64,000 nt of DNA from Desulfomicrobium sp. UBA5193 (lineage in GTDB: Bacteria > Desulfobacterota > Desulfovibrionia > Desulfovibrionales > Desulfomicrobiaceae), in contig DHWB01000012.1 of NCBI GenBank assembly GCA_002412965.1, positions 79,697-143,696 of the forward strand, written 5' to 3'. Below the pieces are notes generated by a model. The model saw only the letters and a list, made by a program, of their open reading frames with translations. It searched no databases and was not told where the DNA came from. Shown here in pieces: positions 34,958 to 44,131 of the stretch; the first letter of the stretch is position 1; every line of letters begins with the position of its first letter. The position numbers were made by a program, and so were the translations under genes.

Positions 34958-37171
34958 TCATTCAAGGAAGATCTTTTTCTTGGGCTTGGACGGCTCGGCC
35001 TGCGGCTCCGCCGGCTTCTTGCGGCTGGGGCGGGAATTTTCCCCGCGTCTGGGCGCCTTGCCTTCTTCCGTGGTATCCGCCGATTTGGGTCTTGCCTCTC
35101 CCCGCGCAGGGCGCGAAGCCGGAGTCGGCTTGGCGGCCGGAGCTTGCGCCGCGACAGGGGCTGGCGCGGCAGCAGGTTCCGATGCGGCAGCTGGGGCCGC
35201 GGCTCCTGGCTCGTTCACGGTCTCTCGTCCCGCTTCTGGCTTTGGCCCCGAAGACTTGCGCGGACGACGGCGGCGGCGTTTTTTGGGCGCGGCCGCCAGC
35301 TGGCCATCCACAATCCCCTCTTCGGCACCCTCAGCGGCTGCGGACGGCCCGGCTTCGGGATCTTCCGGTTTGGCTTCGACAGCAGCGGCTGGCGGGCGAA
35401 CTTCCTTCGGAGGTCTTGGAGCACGCTGTTCCGGCTGTGAAATCTCCTTTGGCGCCGCAGGCTGGGCAGGAGCCGGCTGCGCGGCAATCGCCGGCGGTGT
35501 GACGGCTGGAGCGGAAGATTCCGCAGGCGCATCGGAAACGTCCACGGAAGGCTCCGTCCGGACCTGTTCCCGGCCGCCTGTCTCGGCTCCGCTCGCAGGC
35601 TTTTTGCGCGAACGTTTACGCCGGCGCTTCTCGCCCTCGACCCGACCGCTTTCGGGCAGCACTTCGGGTCCATCCTCCGGTTGCGGCCCTGGCTTTGGCC
35701 CCGGACTTGGAACTGGCTGCACATCGGGCCTGGCGGCAGGCCTTAATTCAGGCCTGACAGGACGAGCCATCTCGATCAATTTTTCCGAGGGCTGTTCCAG
35801 AGGGGCATGAAAGGTGCTCTGGTAGAATTCATCCACCAGCATGGCCAAAAGCGCACGGGAATCATCGTTGGTCGCAAGCTCTCCCACCGTGCGCATGAAG
35901 CGCTGCATGCGCTCCTTCTGGATGTTGTCCGCCTTGCGCAGACGGGCTTCCAGCAAAAACACGGCCCGCTGGGAAATGAGCGTTTCCAATTCCTCGTCGG
36001 CCGGGACGGAATGCTCGACCATGGGGATGGAGAATTTCTTGGCGATCTGCTCAAGCTCGATCTCTTCCATGCCCGAGACCAGGGAAATGGCCACGCCGGC
36101 GGCTCCGGCCCGGCCCGTACGACCTGTGCGGTGCACGTAGGCCTCATGATCCTGGGGCGGCTGGTATTGGAAGACATGGGACAGTTCGTGGATGTCGATG
36201 CCGCGCGCGGCCACATCCGTGGCTACCAGGAATTTGAGCTTGCTCAGCCGCAGCTTCTCGAGCACCTCCTCCCGGGCCGCCTGGGTCAGATCGGCGCTGA
36301 TCTCGCCCACGTCGTACCCGAAGCGCCGCAGCACCACGGACACGAAATGCACGTCCGCCTTGGTGTTGCAGAAGATGATGGCGGAGGCCGGATTTTCCTG
36401 CTCGATGATCTTGACCAGGATGCGGCTCTTCTGCATGGCCGGCACCTTGTAGACCACATGCAGGACATCGCTGACATGGACCTGGGACTGGCTGAGGGAC
36501 ACGAAGATCGGATCTTTCAAAAATTGCTGGGCCAGACGCTTCACGTGTCCGGGGTAGGTGGCCGAGAACATGGTCGATTGCAGCCCACGCGGCAGATACC
36601 GTTGCAGCTGCTTCATGTCCGGATAGAAACCCATCGACAGCATGCGATCGGCCTCGTCGAAGACCAATATCTTCAGTCGGTCCAGGTTGAGGGTGCCTTT
36701 GAGCAGATGATCCAAGATACGGCCGGGCGTGCCGATGATGAGCTGCGCCCCGTCTTCGAGCCCCTGCATCTGGGCCTTGTATCCCACGCCTCCGTAGATG
36801 GAGAGCGGCTTGATGCCGGACTCCCGGCCCAATTCCTCTGCGTCACGGGTGACCTGCACGGCCAACTCGCGGGTGGGAACCAGCACCATCGCCTGCGGCG
36901 CTCCCAGCCCCGTCTCGATGCGGTTCAAGATGGGCAGCAAAAATGCCCCGGTCTTGCCGCTGCCGGTCTGGGACTGGACCATGACGTCCTGTCCGCGAAG
37001 CATGTACGGGATTGTTTGCACCTGCACCGGCATGAGCTCGGTCCAGTTCAGGCGAAGCGCTGCAGCCCGCAGGGCCTCCGGCAGCTCGTCCATGGAAAAT
37101 GCCTTGCCTTCGAAATTCTCGGTTTGGGAGGCCTCGTTCTGGGCGTCACCAAAATCAGTGTTGTCTGTCAT
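34958..37171 (-). CDS. DEAD-box RNA helicase with long low-complexity tail
   Basis: A 737-residue protein. The helicase core (about 25-385) has all motifs: Q motif region PVQVQTIPYML, Walker A SQTGSGKT (67-74), PTRELA (99-104), DEAD (172-175), SAT (203-205) and HRTGRTGRAG (347-356). A helical region to about 465 follows, then about 270 residues rich in Pro, Ala, Glu, Lys and Arg with patches such as KRRRKRSRKKP and KKRRRRRPRK. Such basic tails usually bind RNA. Likely roles are ribosome assembly or mRNA decay (RhlE/DeaD type). It overlaps hemW by 17 bases and ends the RNase E/G-queH-hemW run. Confidence 0.92.
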   Translation of the reverse strand: MTDNTDFGDAQNEASQTENFEGKAFSMDELPEALRAAALRLNWTELMPVQVQTIPYMLRGQDVMVQSQTGSGKTGAFLLPILNRIETGLGAPQAMVLVPTRELAVQVTRDAEELGRESGIKPLSIYGGVGYKAQMQGLEDGAQLIIGTPGRILDHLLKGTLNLDRLKILVFDEADRMLSMGFYPDMKQLQRYLPRGLQSTMFSATYPGHVKRLAQQFLKDPIFVSLSQSQVHVSDVLHVVYKVPAMQKSRILVKIIEQENPASAIIFCNTKADVHFVSVVLRRFGYDVGEISADLTQAAREEVLEKLRLSKLKFLVATDVAARGIDIHELSHVFQYQPPQDHEAYVHRTGRTGRAGAAGVAISLVSGMEEIELEQIAKKFSIPMVEHSVPADEELETLISQRAVFLLEARLRKADNIQKERMQRFMRTVGELATNDDSRALLAMLVDEFYQSTFHAPLEQPSEKLIEMARPVRPELRPAARPDVQPVPSPGPKPGPQPEDGPEVLPESGRVEGEKRRRKRSRKKPASGAETGGREQVRTEPSVDVSDAPAESSAPAVTPPAIAAQPAPAQPAAPKEISQPEQRAPRPPKEVRPPAAAVEAKPEDPEAGPSAAAEGAEEGIVDGQLAAAPKKRRRRRPRKSSGPKPEAGRETVNEPGAAAPAAASEPAAAPAPVAAQAPAAKPTPASRPARGEARPKSADTTEEGKAPRRGENSRPSRKKPAEPQAEPSKPKKKIFLE

Positions 37172-38333
37172 ACATTCCCTGCACAGTGTCTGCGTTCATG
37201 TGGTCCGCTATTCCAAGCACCATTTCGATGACGGAATTACTGACCAGCATGCCCTTACGTGTCAATTGAAGATGACCGGAACGGAGGCAAACCAGCCCGC
37301 TGGAGCGCAATTGCTCGACAGCCGGGAGGTGCCACGGAAATTCCGTACCAGTCGTTGCCATGAATTTTTCAAGGTCAAGCCCCCTGCTTGTGCGCAGAGC
37401 CAACATGACCGTTTCCTGCCAGCGCGTCTCGGCGGACAGGAATTCCACCTCGTCCGGCACCGCGCCCGCCACGACGGCTCGGGCGTAGGCCTCAAGTCCT
37501 GCGGGATTTGTCCGACGCTGGTCTCCCAGCGTGGACACGGCCGAGGGTCCAAGGCCAAGGTAGTCACAACCGGACCAATACCCCTGATTGTGCCGGCTTT
37601 CCCGGCCTGGACGCGCATGGTTCGAAATTTCGTAGTGAGCGTATCCGCACGACTGCAAAAATTCCGATCCATCCAGATACATCCGGGCCCCAACGTCCTC
37701 GTCCGGCAGACTCAGCGCCCCGGCCTGAAATTGACGGGCCAGGGGCGTTCCCTCTTCCACGCTCAAACCATAACAGGAGAGGTGGTCCGGTGCCAGCGTC
37801 ACGGCCTCGGCCAAATCCCTCATCCAGCGAGGCAAATCCTGACCGGGCAGCCCCCAGATCAGATCCAAACTCAAATTCTCAAAACCGGCAGCCCGAGCCG
37901 CATGGACCGCCTGACGGGCCTGGGCGCTGTCGTGCGGGCGGCCCAGCATCGCAAGCAGGTCGTCCTGCAGGCTCTGCACCCCAAGGCTGAGCCGGTTCAC
38001 GCCAAGCCTGCGCACGCTGTCCAGAAAACCGGCTCTGACTGCCGATTCCGGATTGGCCTCCAGCGTGATCTCGGCCTCTGCGGCCAGATCGAAGACGCCG
38101 GCAGCCGCTTCGAGGATCGCCCCCAGCTGGCCCGGTTCCAGCAGCGAGGGAGTGCCGCCTCCGAAGAAGACCGTCTCCACCGGAACCCGGCCCAGGGTTC
38201 GCCCCCAACCGGTCAACTCCCGCAGCACCAGCCCCATGTATTCTTCCGCCCCCGCCGTGGAAAACGGACCGGAATGAAAAGCGCAGTACCCGCATTTACG
38301 CACGCAAAAGGGCACATGAACATAGAGCAACAT
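37155..38333 (-). CDS. hemW: HemW-type radical SAM heme chaperone
   Basis: A 392-residue radical SAM protein of the HemN/HemW family. CVRKCGYCAFH (residues 10-20) gives the CX3CX2C cluster motif, followed by phenylalanine instead of the fourth cysteine seen in true HemN, which marks the HemW branch. ETVFFGGGTPSLLEPGQL and RLSLGVQSLQDDLLAMLGRPH are family landmarks. HemW carries heme and delivers it to respiratory proteins; it is often misnamed coproporphyrinogen oxidase. It follows queH by three bases. Confidence 0.9.
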   Translation of the reverse strand: MLLYVHVPFCVRKCGYCAFHSGPFSTAGAEEYMGLVLRELTGWGRTLGRVPVETVFFGGGTPSLLEPGQLGAILEAAAGVFDLAAEAEITLEANPESAVRAGFLDSVRRLGVNRLSLGVQSLQDDLLAMLGRPHDSAQARQAVHAARAAGFENLSLDLIWGLPGQDLPRWMRDLAEAVTLAPDHLSCYGLSVEEGTPLARQFQAGALSLPDEDVGARMYLDGSEFLQSCGYAHYEISNHARPGRESRHNQGYWSGCDYLGLGPSAVSTLGDQRRTNPAGLEAYARAVVAGAVPDEVEFLSAETRWQETVMLALRTSRGLDLEKFMATTGTEFPWHLPAVEQLRSSGLVCLRSGHLQLTRKGMLVSNSVIEMVLGIADHMNADTVQGMYDRQH

Positions 38334-38336
38334 GGG

Positions 38337-38885
38337 CTAGGCGAGCCTGCCCAGTTCGGACCCGTAGCGCTCGAACTCGCTGTACAGACAGCCGCAGTAC
38401 TGCTGGCGGTAGACCCCCCACTCCTTGGATTGGGCGATACCCTCGGACCAGCCCGAGCGAAAATCCTGATAATGAAAGTCCACGCCCGAGCCCTCGGCCA
38501 AGTCACTGCCCACGGTCCGGATCTGTTCATGCTTCTGGAACTTGCTGTAGAGGAGCGTCGTCGTGAAGGCGTCGAACTTCCCGCGCCGGGCAATGGACAA
38601 GGTGCGCTCCAGACGCAAGGCGTAGCAGGGCAGGCAGCGATTGGGTTCGCGGTAGGTCACGGCCCTGAAGTAGACTTGGGGATCGTACTCGTCGTCCTTG
38701 AAGATGACTGGGATGCCGAGGCGCTCGGCCACCTGCGCCACGCCTTCGCGACGGCGCAGATATTCCTGCAAGGGATGAATATTGGGATTGTAGTAAAAAC
38801 CCGTCACACCCATCCCGGCCTCTAACATGGCTCGGATGGGTGTGACGGCGCACGGCCCACAGCAGATGTGAACCAAAATCTTCAT
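38337..38885 (-). CDS. queH: Epoxyqueuosine reductase QueH
   Basis: A 182-residue protein of the former DUF208 family. KILVHICCGPCAVTPI holds paired Cys8-Cys9 and Cys12, and further cysteines lie in RCLPCYALRLERT and QQYCGCLYS, together the iron-sulfur and metal ligands of QueH. It reduces epoxyqueuosine to queuosine in tRNA, replacing the cobalamin enzyme QueG. The ATG at 38885 is preferred over a TTG at 38900. It starts eight bases after the RNase E/G stop. Confidence 0.92.
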   Translation of the reverse strand: MKILVHICCGPCAVTPIRAMLEAGMGVTGFYYNPNIHPLQEYLRRREGVAQVAERLGIPVIFKDDEYDPQVYFRAVTYREPNRCLPCYALRLERTLSIARRGKFDAFTTTLLYSKFQKHEQIRTVGSDLAEGSGVDFHYQDFRSGWSEGIAQSKEWGVYRQQYCGCLYSEFERYGSELGRLA

Positions 38886-38893
38886 GGAAAAAC

Positions 38894-40366
38894 CTAGCAA
38901 AATGCGCAGTTGGGCGTTGCCGTGGGCATGATGAAAATCTTGCGTTCAAAGGTTTGCTCATATTCCATGAGCTTCTCGCGCTTGCGGTTGACAAGGTAAT
39001 GCATGAGGTCCGCATCGGTCATGTACGTGAACGGCTCGTGGCTCTTGTCCTTACGCAGCTCGCGATAAATGTCCTTGAGGGCCTGCATGGACCGCCACTC
39101 CAGATTGCGGCGGGTGCCCGCACCGGAGCAGTGCGGACATGGTTCGAGGCTCCCGGACAGGGCCGAGGTGCCGAGACGCTGGCGCACGATCTCAAGCAGG
39201 CCGAACTTGGAGATGCGGCCGATGTCCGTGCGCGCGCGATCCACCTTCAGAGCCTGGCGCAACACCTTCTCCACTTCGCGGATGTGCTTGCCGTCCTTCA
39301 TTTCAATGAAATCGACCACGATCTGCCCGCCGATATCGCGCAGCATGAGCTGGTTGGGAATTTCCTGGGCGGCCTCGATGTTGGTCCGCAGCGCCATCTC
39401 CTTGAAATTCTTCTCTCCTCCGATCTTGCCGGAGTTGATGTCGATGGCGGTCAGGGCCTCGGTGTGATCGATGACCAGTTGGCCGCCACTGGGCAGATTG
39501 ACGTTGCGGCTGAAAATCTTCTGCAGCTGCGCTTCGATGCGGAAACGCTCGTAAAGGGTCCGCTCGGTTTCGGAATGGACCTTGATGAAAGTCTTGCGGC
39601 GGGGGAAGATGAGGGCCGCGAAATCCGTGATCTGCGCGGCGGTTTCGTCGTCGTCGACCCAGCATTCGGCAATGTCGGGGGTGAGGTAGTCGCGGATGGC
39701 GCGGAACGCCAGATCCTTTTCCTCGTAAATCACGGCCGGGGATTCCGAGGAAATGCCCTTCTTGCGGATATCCTTCCACAGGCGCTTCAGAAACTGCAGA
39801 TCCCGCGACAGGCTGCTCTTGCTCTGGGCTTCGCTGACCGTGCGCACGATGACCCCCAGGCCCTCGTCGAGCTTGAGCTCCTCGACGACTTCCTTCAAGC
39901 GGTCGCGCTCCTTTTCGTCCTCGATCTTGCGGGAAATGCCGAGCTGCTCGCGGCCGGGGGTGAGCACGAAATAGCGTCCGGGAATGGACAGGTAGGTGGT
40001 CAGAAAGGCGCCCTTGGAACCGGTCGGTTCCTTGACGACCTGCACCAGTACTTCCTGGCCGGGCTTGAGCACCTTTTGCAGGGGCGGGTACTTGCCGCGG
40101 GTGGGCACGTCGCCCTGGTAGTATTCGGGATGGACTTCGTCGACCTGCAGAAACCCGTTCTTGTCCGCCCCGTAATTGATGAAGGCGGCCTGCAGGGCCT
40201 GATCGACGTTGTGAATCTTGCCCTTGTAGATGTTGCCCTTGGTTTTGCTCTGATGGAGCATTTCAACATAATATTCGACCACGACGCCATCTTCCATAAT
40301 GGCCACTTCGACCTGTTCACCAGGCAACACGCTGATGAACATCTTACGCTTCTGCTTCTCGCCCAT
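38894..40366 (-). CDS. rng: Ribonuclease E/G family endoribonuclease
   Basis: A 490-residue enzyme. An S1 RNA-binding domain covers about 40-125 (GNIYKGKIHNVDQALQAAFINYGADKNGFLQ). The catalytic part contains LVIDHTEALTAIDINSGK with Asp309 and VVDFIEM with Asp352, the pair that binds magnesium, and the zinc-link CPHCSGAG near 410. The length matches RNase G or a short RNase E without the degradosome tail. It processes rRNA and mRNA. The start at 40366 opens the conserved KMFISVLPGEQVEVAI; a longer frame to 40525 has no support. Confidence 0.93.
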   Translation of the reverse strand: MGEKQKRKMFISVLPGEQVEVAIMEDGVVVEYYVEMLHQSKTKGNIYKGKIHNVDQALQAAFINYGADKNGFLQVDEVHPEYYQGDVPTRGKYPPLQKVLKPGQEVLVQVVKEPTGSKGAFLTTYLSIPGRYFVLTPGREQLGISRKIEDEKERDRLKEVVEELKLDEGLGVIVRTVSEAQSKSSLSRDLQFLKRLWKDIRKKGISSESPAVIYEEKDLAFRAIRDYLTPDIAECWVDDDETAAQITDFAALIFPRRKTFIKVHSETERTLYERFRIEAQLQKIFSRNVNLPSGGQLVIDHTEALTAIDINSGKIGGEKNFKEMALRTNIEAAQEIPNQLMLRDIGGQIVVDFIEMKDGKHIREVEKVLRQALKVDRARTDIGRISKFGLLEIVRQRLGTSALSGSLEPCPHCSGAGTRRNLEWRSMQALKDIYRELRKDKSHEPFTYMTDADLMHYLVNRKREKLMEYEQTFERKIFIMPTATPNCAFC

Positions 40367-40591
40367 ACATATCCTCAAATGGAAAAAGTTTCCGGCAAGG
40401 CCGGGGAAAAATGACAAAATTTTCGGACGGAAAGTCCGTGAAAAAACGTGTGTAATCGGAACGTGCGGCGAAGGAATCAAAACGGAAGCCGGACTTTGCC
40501 GGACGCACAGCACGCCGAGTATCAAGGAGCTTCTCTACCCTGCCAACGGCTCTATAGCAAGAAAAACCCTCTTCAGGGCAAGGCGGATTGC

Positions 40592-40620
40592 TTGACATAC
40601 CATTATGCCATGGCTACTCC
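40592..40620 (+). promoter_or_regulatory. Candidate trmI promoter
   Basis: TTGACA at 40592-40597, 17 bases, then TACTCC at 40615-40620, about 27 bases before the trmI start. The -35 box is perfect and the -10 box is weak. The rest of the 280-base divergent gap between the RNase E/G gene and trmI shows no other feature. Confidence 0.4.
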
Positions 40621-40646
40621 CGCCTACGCACTTCACAGGAGGCCAC

Positions 40647-41483
40647 ATGCTCGAACCGGGACAGCTGGTAATGCTGCTCAACGCAAAGGACAAGCGATAT
40701 TTTGTTACTGCCCAGGAAGGGCAGGTCATGCATACAAATGAAGGACTTCTGCATCTTGACGAAGTCCGCGCCGCAGGATGGGGACAGCAGGTCATGACGC
40801 ACAAGGGCTACCCCTTCACCGTCATGCGCCCCACCCTTTATGATCTGGTCAAATCCGTCAAACGCCGCACCCAGATCATCTACCCCAAGGAAATCGGATA
40901 TATTGTCATGAAACTGGGCATCGGACCCGGTTGCCGCATCGTCGAGGCCGGCTGCGGCTCCGGCGGACTGACCACGGCCCTGGCCTGGCTGGTGGGCGAC
41001 ACGGGCAAGGTCTACACCTACGAACGCCGCGAAGAATTCTACACCCTCTGCCGCCAGAATCTGGAGCGCATTGGCCTCGCACACCGCGTCGAGCAGTTCC
41101 ATCACGACATCGCCGAGGGCTTCAACCCGCATGCCGCCGACGCCCTCTTTTTGGACGTGCGCGAACCCTGCGACTATATCCATCATATTCCAAACGCGGT
41201 CGTGCCCGGCGCGCCCGTGGGCTTTCTGCTGCCGACCACCAACCAGGTCCAGGATCTGCTGAAATCCCTGCAGGCAGGACCCTTCAGACAGATCGAGGTC
41301 GTGGAGATCTTCCTGCGCCACTACAAGCCCGTACCGGAACGCCTGCGTCCCGAAGACCGCATGGTCGCCCACACCGGATTCCTGGTCTTTGCGCGCACCT
41401 TTGCCGAGACCCAGGTGCCGGAAAACATTGAATTGGAAGCCCCCCTGGACGAAGAAATCGGACAGGAGCTTCTGGACGAATAA
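40647..41483 (+). CDS. trmI: tRNA (adenine-58-N1)-methyltransferase TrmI
   Basis: A 278-residue SAM-dependent methyltransferase. A small N-terminal beta domain (to about 70) precedes the Rossmann fold with IVEAGCGSGGLTTALAWLVGDTGKVYTYERREEF, the SAM site. DALFLDVREPCDYIHHI is the motif IV region of the Gcd14/TrmI family. It methylates A58 in the T-loop. The ATG at 40647 has AGGAGG just upstream; the longer frame from 40605 has none. A good terminator follows. Confidence 0.93.
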   Translation: MLEPGQLVMLLNAKDKRYFVTAQEGQVMHTNEGLLHLDEVRAAGWGQQVMTHKGYPFTVMRPTLYDLVKSVKRRTQIIYPKEIGYIVMKLGIGPGCRIVEAGCGSGGLTTALAWLVGDTGKVYTYERREEFYTLCRQNLERIGLAHRVEQFHHDIAEGFNPHAADALFLDVREPCDYIHHIPNAVVPGAPVGFLLPTTNQVQDLLKSLQAGPFRQIEVVEIFLRHYKPVPERLRPEDRMVAHTGFLVFARTFAETQVPENIELEAPLDEEIGQELLDE

Positions 41484-41513
41484 GTAGATTCCACCCTGAT
41501 TTCGTTCTATTTC

Positions 41514-41551
41514 AAGGATTTGCAAATACACACTTGCAAATCCTTTTTTTA
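41514..41551 (+). terminator. Rho-independent terminator after trmI
   Basis: AAGGATTTGCAA pairs perfectly with TTGCAAATCCTT around an eight-base loop and continues into a T-run of seven, 31 bases past the trmI stop. Confidence 0.92.
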
Positions 41552-41630
41552 TTCCTGTATAGCACTGTTTTCTCCACCCTCTAACCCCGACCACCACGGC
41601 CGGACCACACCACCGCAAGGAGGAGTGCTG

Positions 41631-42896
41631 ATGACCCGCAAGGATCGCACCGAAGGCATTTTCAGCCGCCGCGAAGTTCTGGATGCCACGGAACGCCAAA
41701 AATACTACCAGATCCAGCTCAAGGAGTTGCTCTCGTACGCGTACAGATATTCCGAGGACGTGAAGAAGCGCTTTGACCGCGCCCAATTTTCCGTGGAAAA
41801 ATTCCGCGACCTCATTGATTTGAAGCACGTGCCGATCCTCAAGAAAAAGGAGCTCATCTTCCTGCAGTCCATGGGCCCGCGTCTGGGCGGCCTCTTGACC
41901 AAGGATCTGGGCGAACTGCGCCGCGTCTTCCTGTCTCCCGGCCCCATCTTCGATCCCGAAGACAGAGGGGACGACTACTGGGGCTGGACCGAAAGCTTTT
42001 ACGCCGCAGGTTTTCGCTCCGGCGACCTGGTCCAGAACACCTTCAACTACCACATGACCCCGGCCGGCCTCATGTTCGAGGAGCCCCTGCGCCAGCTCAG
42101 CTGCGCCGTGGTGCCCACGGGTCCGGGCAACACCGGCAGCCAGCTCGACATCATGAAGAAGCTGCGCGTGACCGGCTACGTGGGCACGCCCAGCTACCTC
42201 ATGCACCTGGCCCAGAAGGGCGAGGAGAAGGGCCTCAACCTGCGCAAGGACCTGTATCTGGAAGTTGCCTTCGTGACGGGCGAGAAATTCTCCGAGAAGC
42301 TGCGCTCCACCCTGGAAAAGAAGTTCGACCTCATCATGCGCCAGGGCTACGGTACGGCGGATGTGGGCTGCATCGGCTACGAATGCTTCCACAAGAACGG
42401 TCTGCATATCGCCAACCGAGCCTATGTGGAGATCTGCCACCCGGACACAGGCATCCCGCTGAAAGACGGCGAGGTGGGCGAGATCGTGGTCACGGCCTTC
42501 AACAAGACCTACCCGCTGATCCGGCTGGCCACGGGCGACCTGTCCTACATCGACCGCGCATCCTGCCCCTGCGGCCGGACCTCCCCGCGCCTGGGCACCA
42601 TTGTCGGCCGCGTGGACACCACGGCCCGCATCAAGGGCATGTTCGTGTACCCGCACCAGGTCGAACAGGTCATCTCCAGCTTCGAGGAGATCAAGAGATG
42701 GCAGATCGAAGTCACCAATCCAGGCGGCATCGACGACATGACGCTCCTGATCGAGACCTCCGGCTTCAAGCGCGAGGAAGAGCTGCTGCACATGTTCCGC
42801 GAGAAGATCAAGATTCGCCCGGCCCTCAAGATCCTCACACCCGGCACCCTGCCTCCGCAGATCCGGTTCATCGAGGACAAGCGCAATTGGGACTGA
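41631..42896 (+). CDS. Phenylacetate-CoA ligase-family AMP-forming enzyme (PaaK-like)
   Basis: A 421-residue adenylate-forming protein. The N-terminal half resembles PaaK (YYQIQLKELLSYAYRYS ... HVPILKKKEL), TPAGLMFEEPLRQLSCAVVPTGPGNTGSQLDI covers the nucleotide-binding region, and YGTADVGCIGYEC the adenylate motif. The C-terminal part has LIRLATGDLSYI, CPCGRTSPRLGTIVGRVD and the small lid domain. It activates an aromatic acid as its CoA thioester; in a sulfate reducer this may serve aryl-acid salvage or indole-pyruvate-derived acids. The start at 41631 follows AAGGAGG. The stop overlaps the next ATG by one base. Confidence 0.88.
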   Translation: MTRKDRTEGIFSRREVLDATERQKYYQIQLKELLSYAYRYSEDVKKRFDRAQFSVEKFRDLIDLKHVPILKKKELIFLQSMGPRLGGLLTKDLGELRRVFLSPGPIFDPEDRGDDYWGWTESFYAAGFRSGDLVQNTFNYHMTPAGLMFEEPLRQLSCAVVPTGPGNTGSQLDIMKKLRVTGYVGTPSYLMHLAQKGEEKGLNLRKDLYLEVAFVTGEKFSEKLRSTLEKKFDLIMRQGYGTADVGCIGYECFHKNGLHIANRAYVEICHPDTGIPLKDGEVGEIVVTAFNKTYPLIRLATGDLSYIDRASCPCGRTSPRLGTIVGRVDTTARIKGMFVYPHQVEQVISSFEEIKRWQIEVTNPGGIDDMTLLIETSGFKREEELLHMFREKIKIRPALKILTPGTLPPQIRFIEDKRNWD

Positions 42897-44131
42897 TGAC
42901 CCGGCTCATCCTGCCCCTGCTGCTGGCCATGGTGGCCGGCTGCGCAAAACCGACGGCGGTGACATCCCCATGGGTGTCCCCGCCGCCGGGTTCCTTCCTC
43001 TCGGCCACGGCCCAGCCACTCTCCGACGCCGATGTCGTGAAGATGGCCAAGTCCGCGGACTTCATCCTCATGGGCGAGAGCCACACCAACCTGTGCGATC
43101 ACGCCCTGCAGGCTCGCTTCATCGAGGCCCTGGCAGAGGGCGGGACCCGCTTTTCCATCGGCCTTGAAATGCTCCCCGTCACGGCCCAGCCCGTGCTGGA
43201 CCGTTTCAATGCCCGCCGCATCAGCGCCGCCGACATAGGTCATGAGGTGGGATGGGAAAAGCTCTGGGGCTACCCCTATGCCCAGTACAGGCCCATCTTC
43301 GAACTGGCCGAAAAATTCGACCTGCCCGTGGCGGGCCTGAACATCCCCCGCCAGGTGCTGACCACCTTCCGGGACAAGGGCAACGAGGCACTGAGCCAAT
43401 CCGACCGGAACGCGCTTCCGCGCCGGATCATCCCGGCCAGCCCCGCCCAGAAGGCGGCCCTTGAGGAACAGGTGGGGATACATCAGAGCATGCGCGAAGC
43501 GAGTGCGGCAGGAACCATGCCCAAAGCTGCCGCACCGAAGGCTGCGCCTGGCGACATGGGCTCCGCAAGCGGCAAGGTTCCGTCCATGGGCGACATGGCG
43601 GAAAAATTCTTCCTTGTGCAGGCCATGTGGGACTCCATGATGGCCGAACAGGCTCTGAAATGGCGCGACCGACTGGGTATTCCCATGTTCATCCTCGCCG
43701 GCGGCGGTCATGTGGAACACGGCTGGGGCATCGAGTACCGCCTGCGCACCCTGGACCCCGACGCCGCATGCCTGGCCATCATGCCCGTGCGCGACGCGGA
43801 GGACTTCAAGGACCAGACTGATGTCACCCAGCGGCCCCTGCCCGGCAATTCGATCTATTTCTATTGCGCCTCCCAGCACAAAAGCCGTCTTGGCATGAAC
43901 ATCGTTTTTGAAACTGACAGGATGATCGTGGACAGCGTCGATCCCGAGTCGCGAGCGGAAAAAGCCGGCCTGCTGGCAGGGGACATTCTGCTCAAGGCCG
44001 AAGACAAGCCCCTCACCGAGGCCACTGATCTGCATTTTGCGGCCATGGCCGCGTCCCGCCAGAAAAAACCGCTGCAACTGACGATCCTGCGCGCGCAGCA
44101 AACTCTGACCGTCAACATCGCCCTGGACTGA
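42896..44131 (+). CDS. ChaN-family lipoprotein with C-terminal PDZ domain
   Basis: A 411-residue predicted lipoprotein. The signal ends in a lipobox, LLLAMVAGCAKP, with Cys at about 16. Residues about 45-310 match the ChaN/Tiki fold: FILMGESHTNLCDHALQARFIEAL holds the GExH motif, and AGLNIPRQV and MFILAGGGHVEHGWG follow. ChaN in Campylobacter binds heme, and related proteins are proteases. A PDZ domain closes the protein (about 325-411, IVDSVDPESRAEKAGLLAGDILLKAEDKPL). A low-complexity insert (EASAAGTMPKAAAPKAAPGDMGSAS) splits the ChaN part. Translation is coupled to the ligase gene before it and to mutM after it. Confidence 0.85.
   Translation: MTRLILPLLLAMVAGCAKPTAVTSPWVSPPPGSFLSATAQPLSDADVVKMAKSADFILMGESHTNLCDHALQARFIEALAEGGTRFSIGLEMLPVTAQPVLDRFNARRISAADIGHEVGWEKLWGYPYAQYRPIFELAEKFDLPVAGLNIPRQVLTTFRDKGNEALSQSDRNALPRRIIPASPAQKAALEEQVGIHQSMREASAAGTMPKAAAPKAAPGDMGSASGKVPSMGDMAEKFFLVQAMWDSMMAEQALKWRDRLGIPMFILAGGGHVEHGWGIEYRLRTLDPDAACLAIMPVRDAEDFKDQTDVTQRPLPGNSIYFYCASQHKSRLGMNIVFETDRMIVDSVDPESRAEKAGLLAGDILLKAEDKPLTEATDLHFAAMAASRQKKPLQLTILRAQQTLTVNIALD

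Noticed and set aside
34958..35770. Repetitive tail of the DEAD-box protein as a separate gene or repeat array
   Set aside because: It is in frame with the helicase and simply low in complexity; no start site or regular DNA repeat unit is present.
35807..37231. Open frame of 474 codons on the plus strand
   Set aside because: Antisense to the DEAD-box gene; no ribosome site or family pattern.
36798..38825. Open frame of 675 codons on the plus strand
   Set aside because: Antisense to the helicase, hemW and queH; it has no motif and crosses three well-supported genes.
38954..40414. Open frame of 486 codons on the plus strand
   Set aside because: Antisense to the RNase E/G gene, whose catalytic residues and zinc link are intact.
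40614..42791. Open frame of 725 codons on the minus strand
   Set aside because: It lies opposite trmI and the PaaK-like ligase, has no recognisable motif and mirrors their codon bias, as happens in GC-rich genes.
42545..44101. Open frame of 518 codons on the minus strand
   Set aside because: Antisense to the ligase and ChaN-PDZ genes, which have clear motifs and coupled starts.
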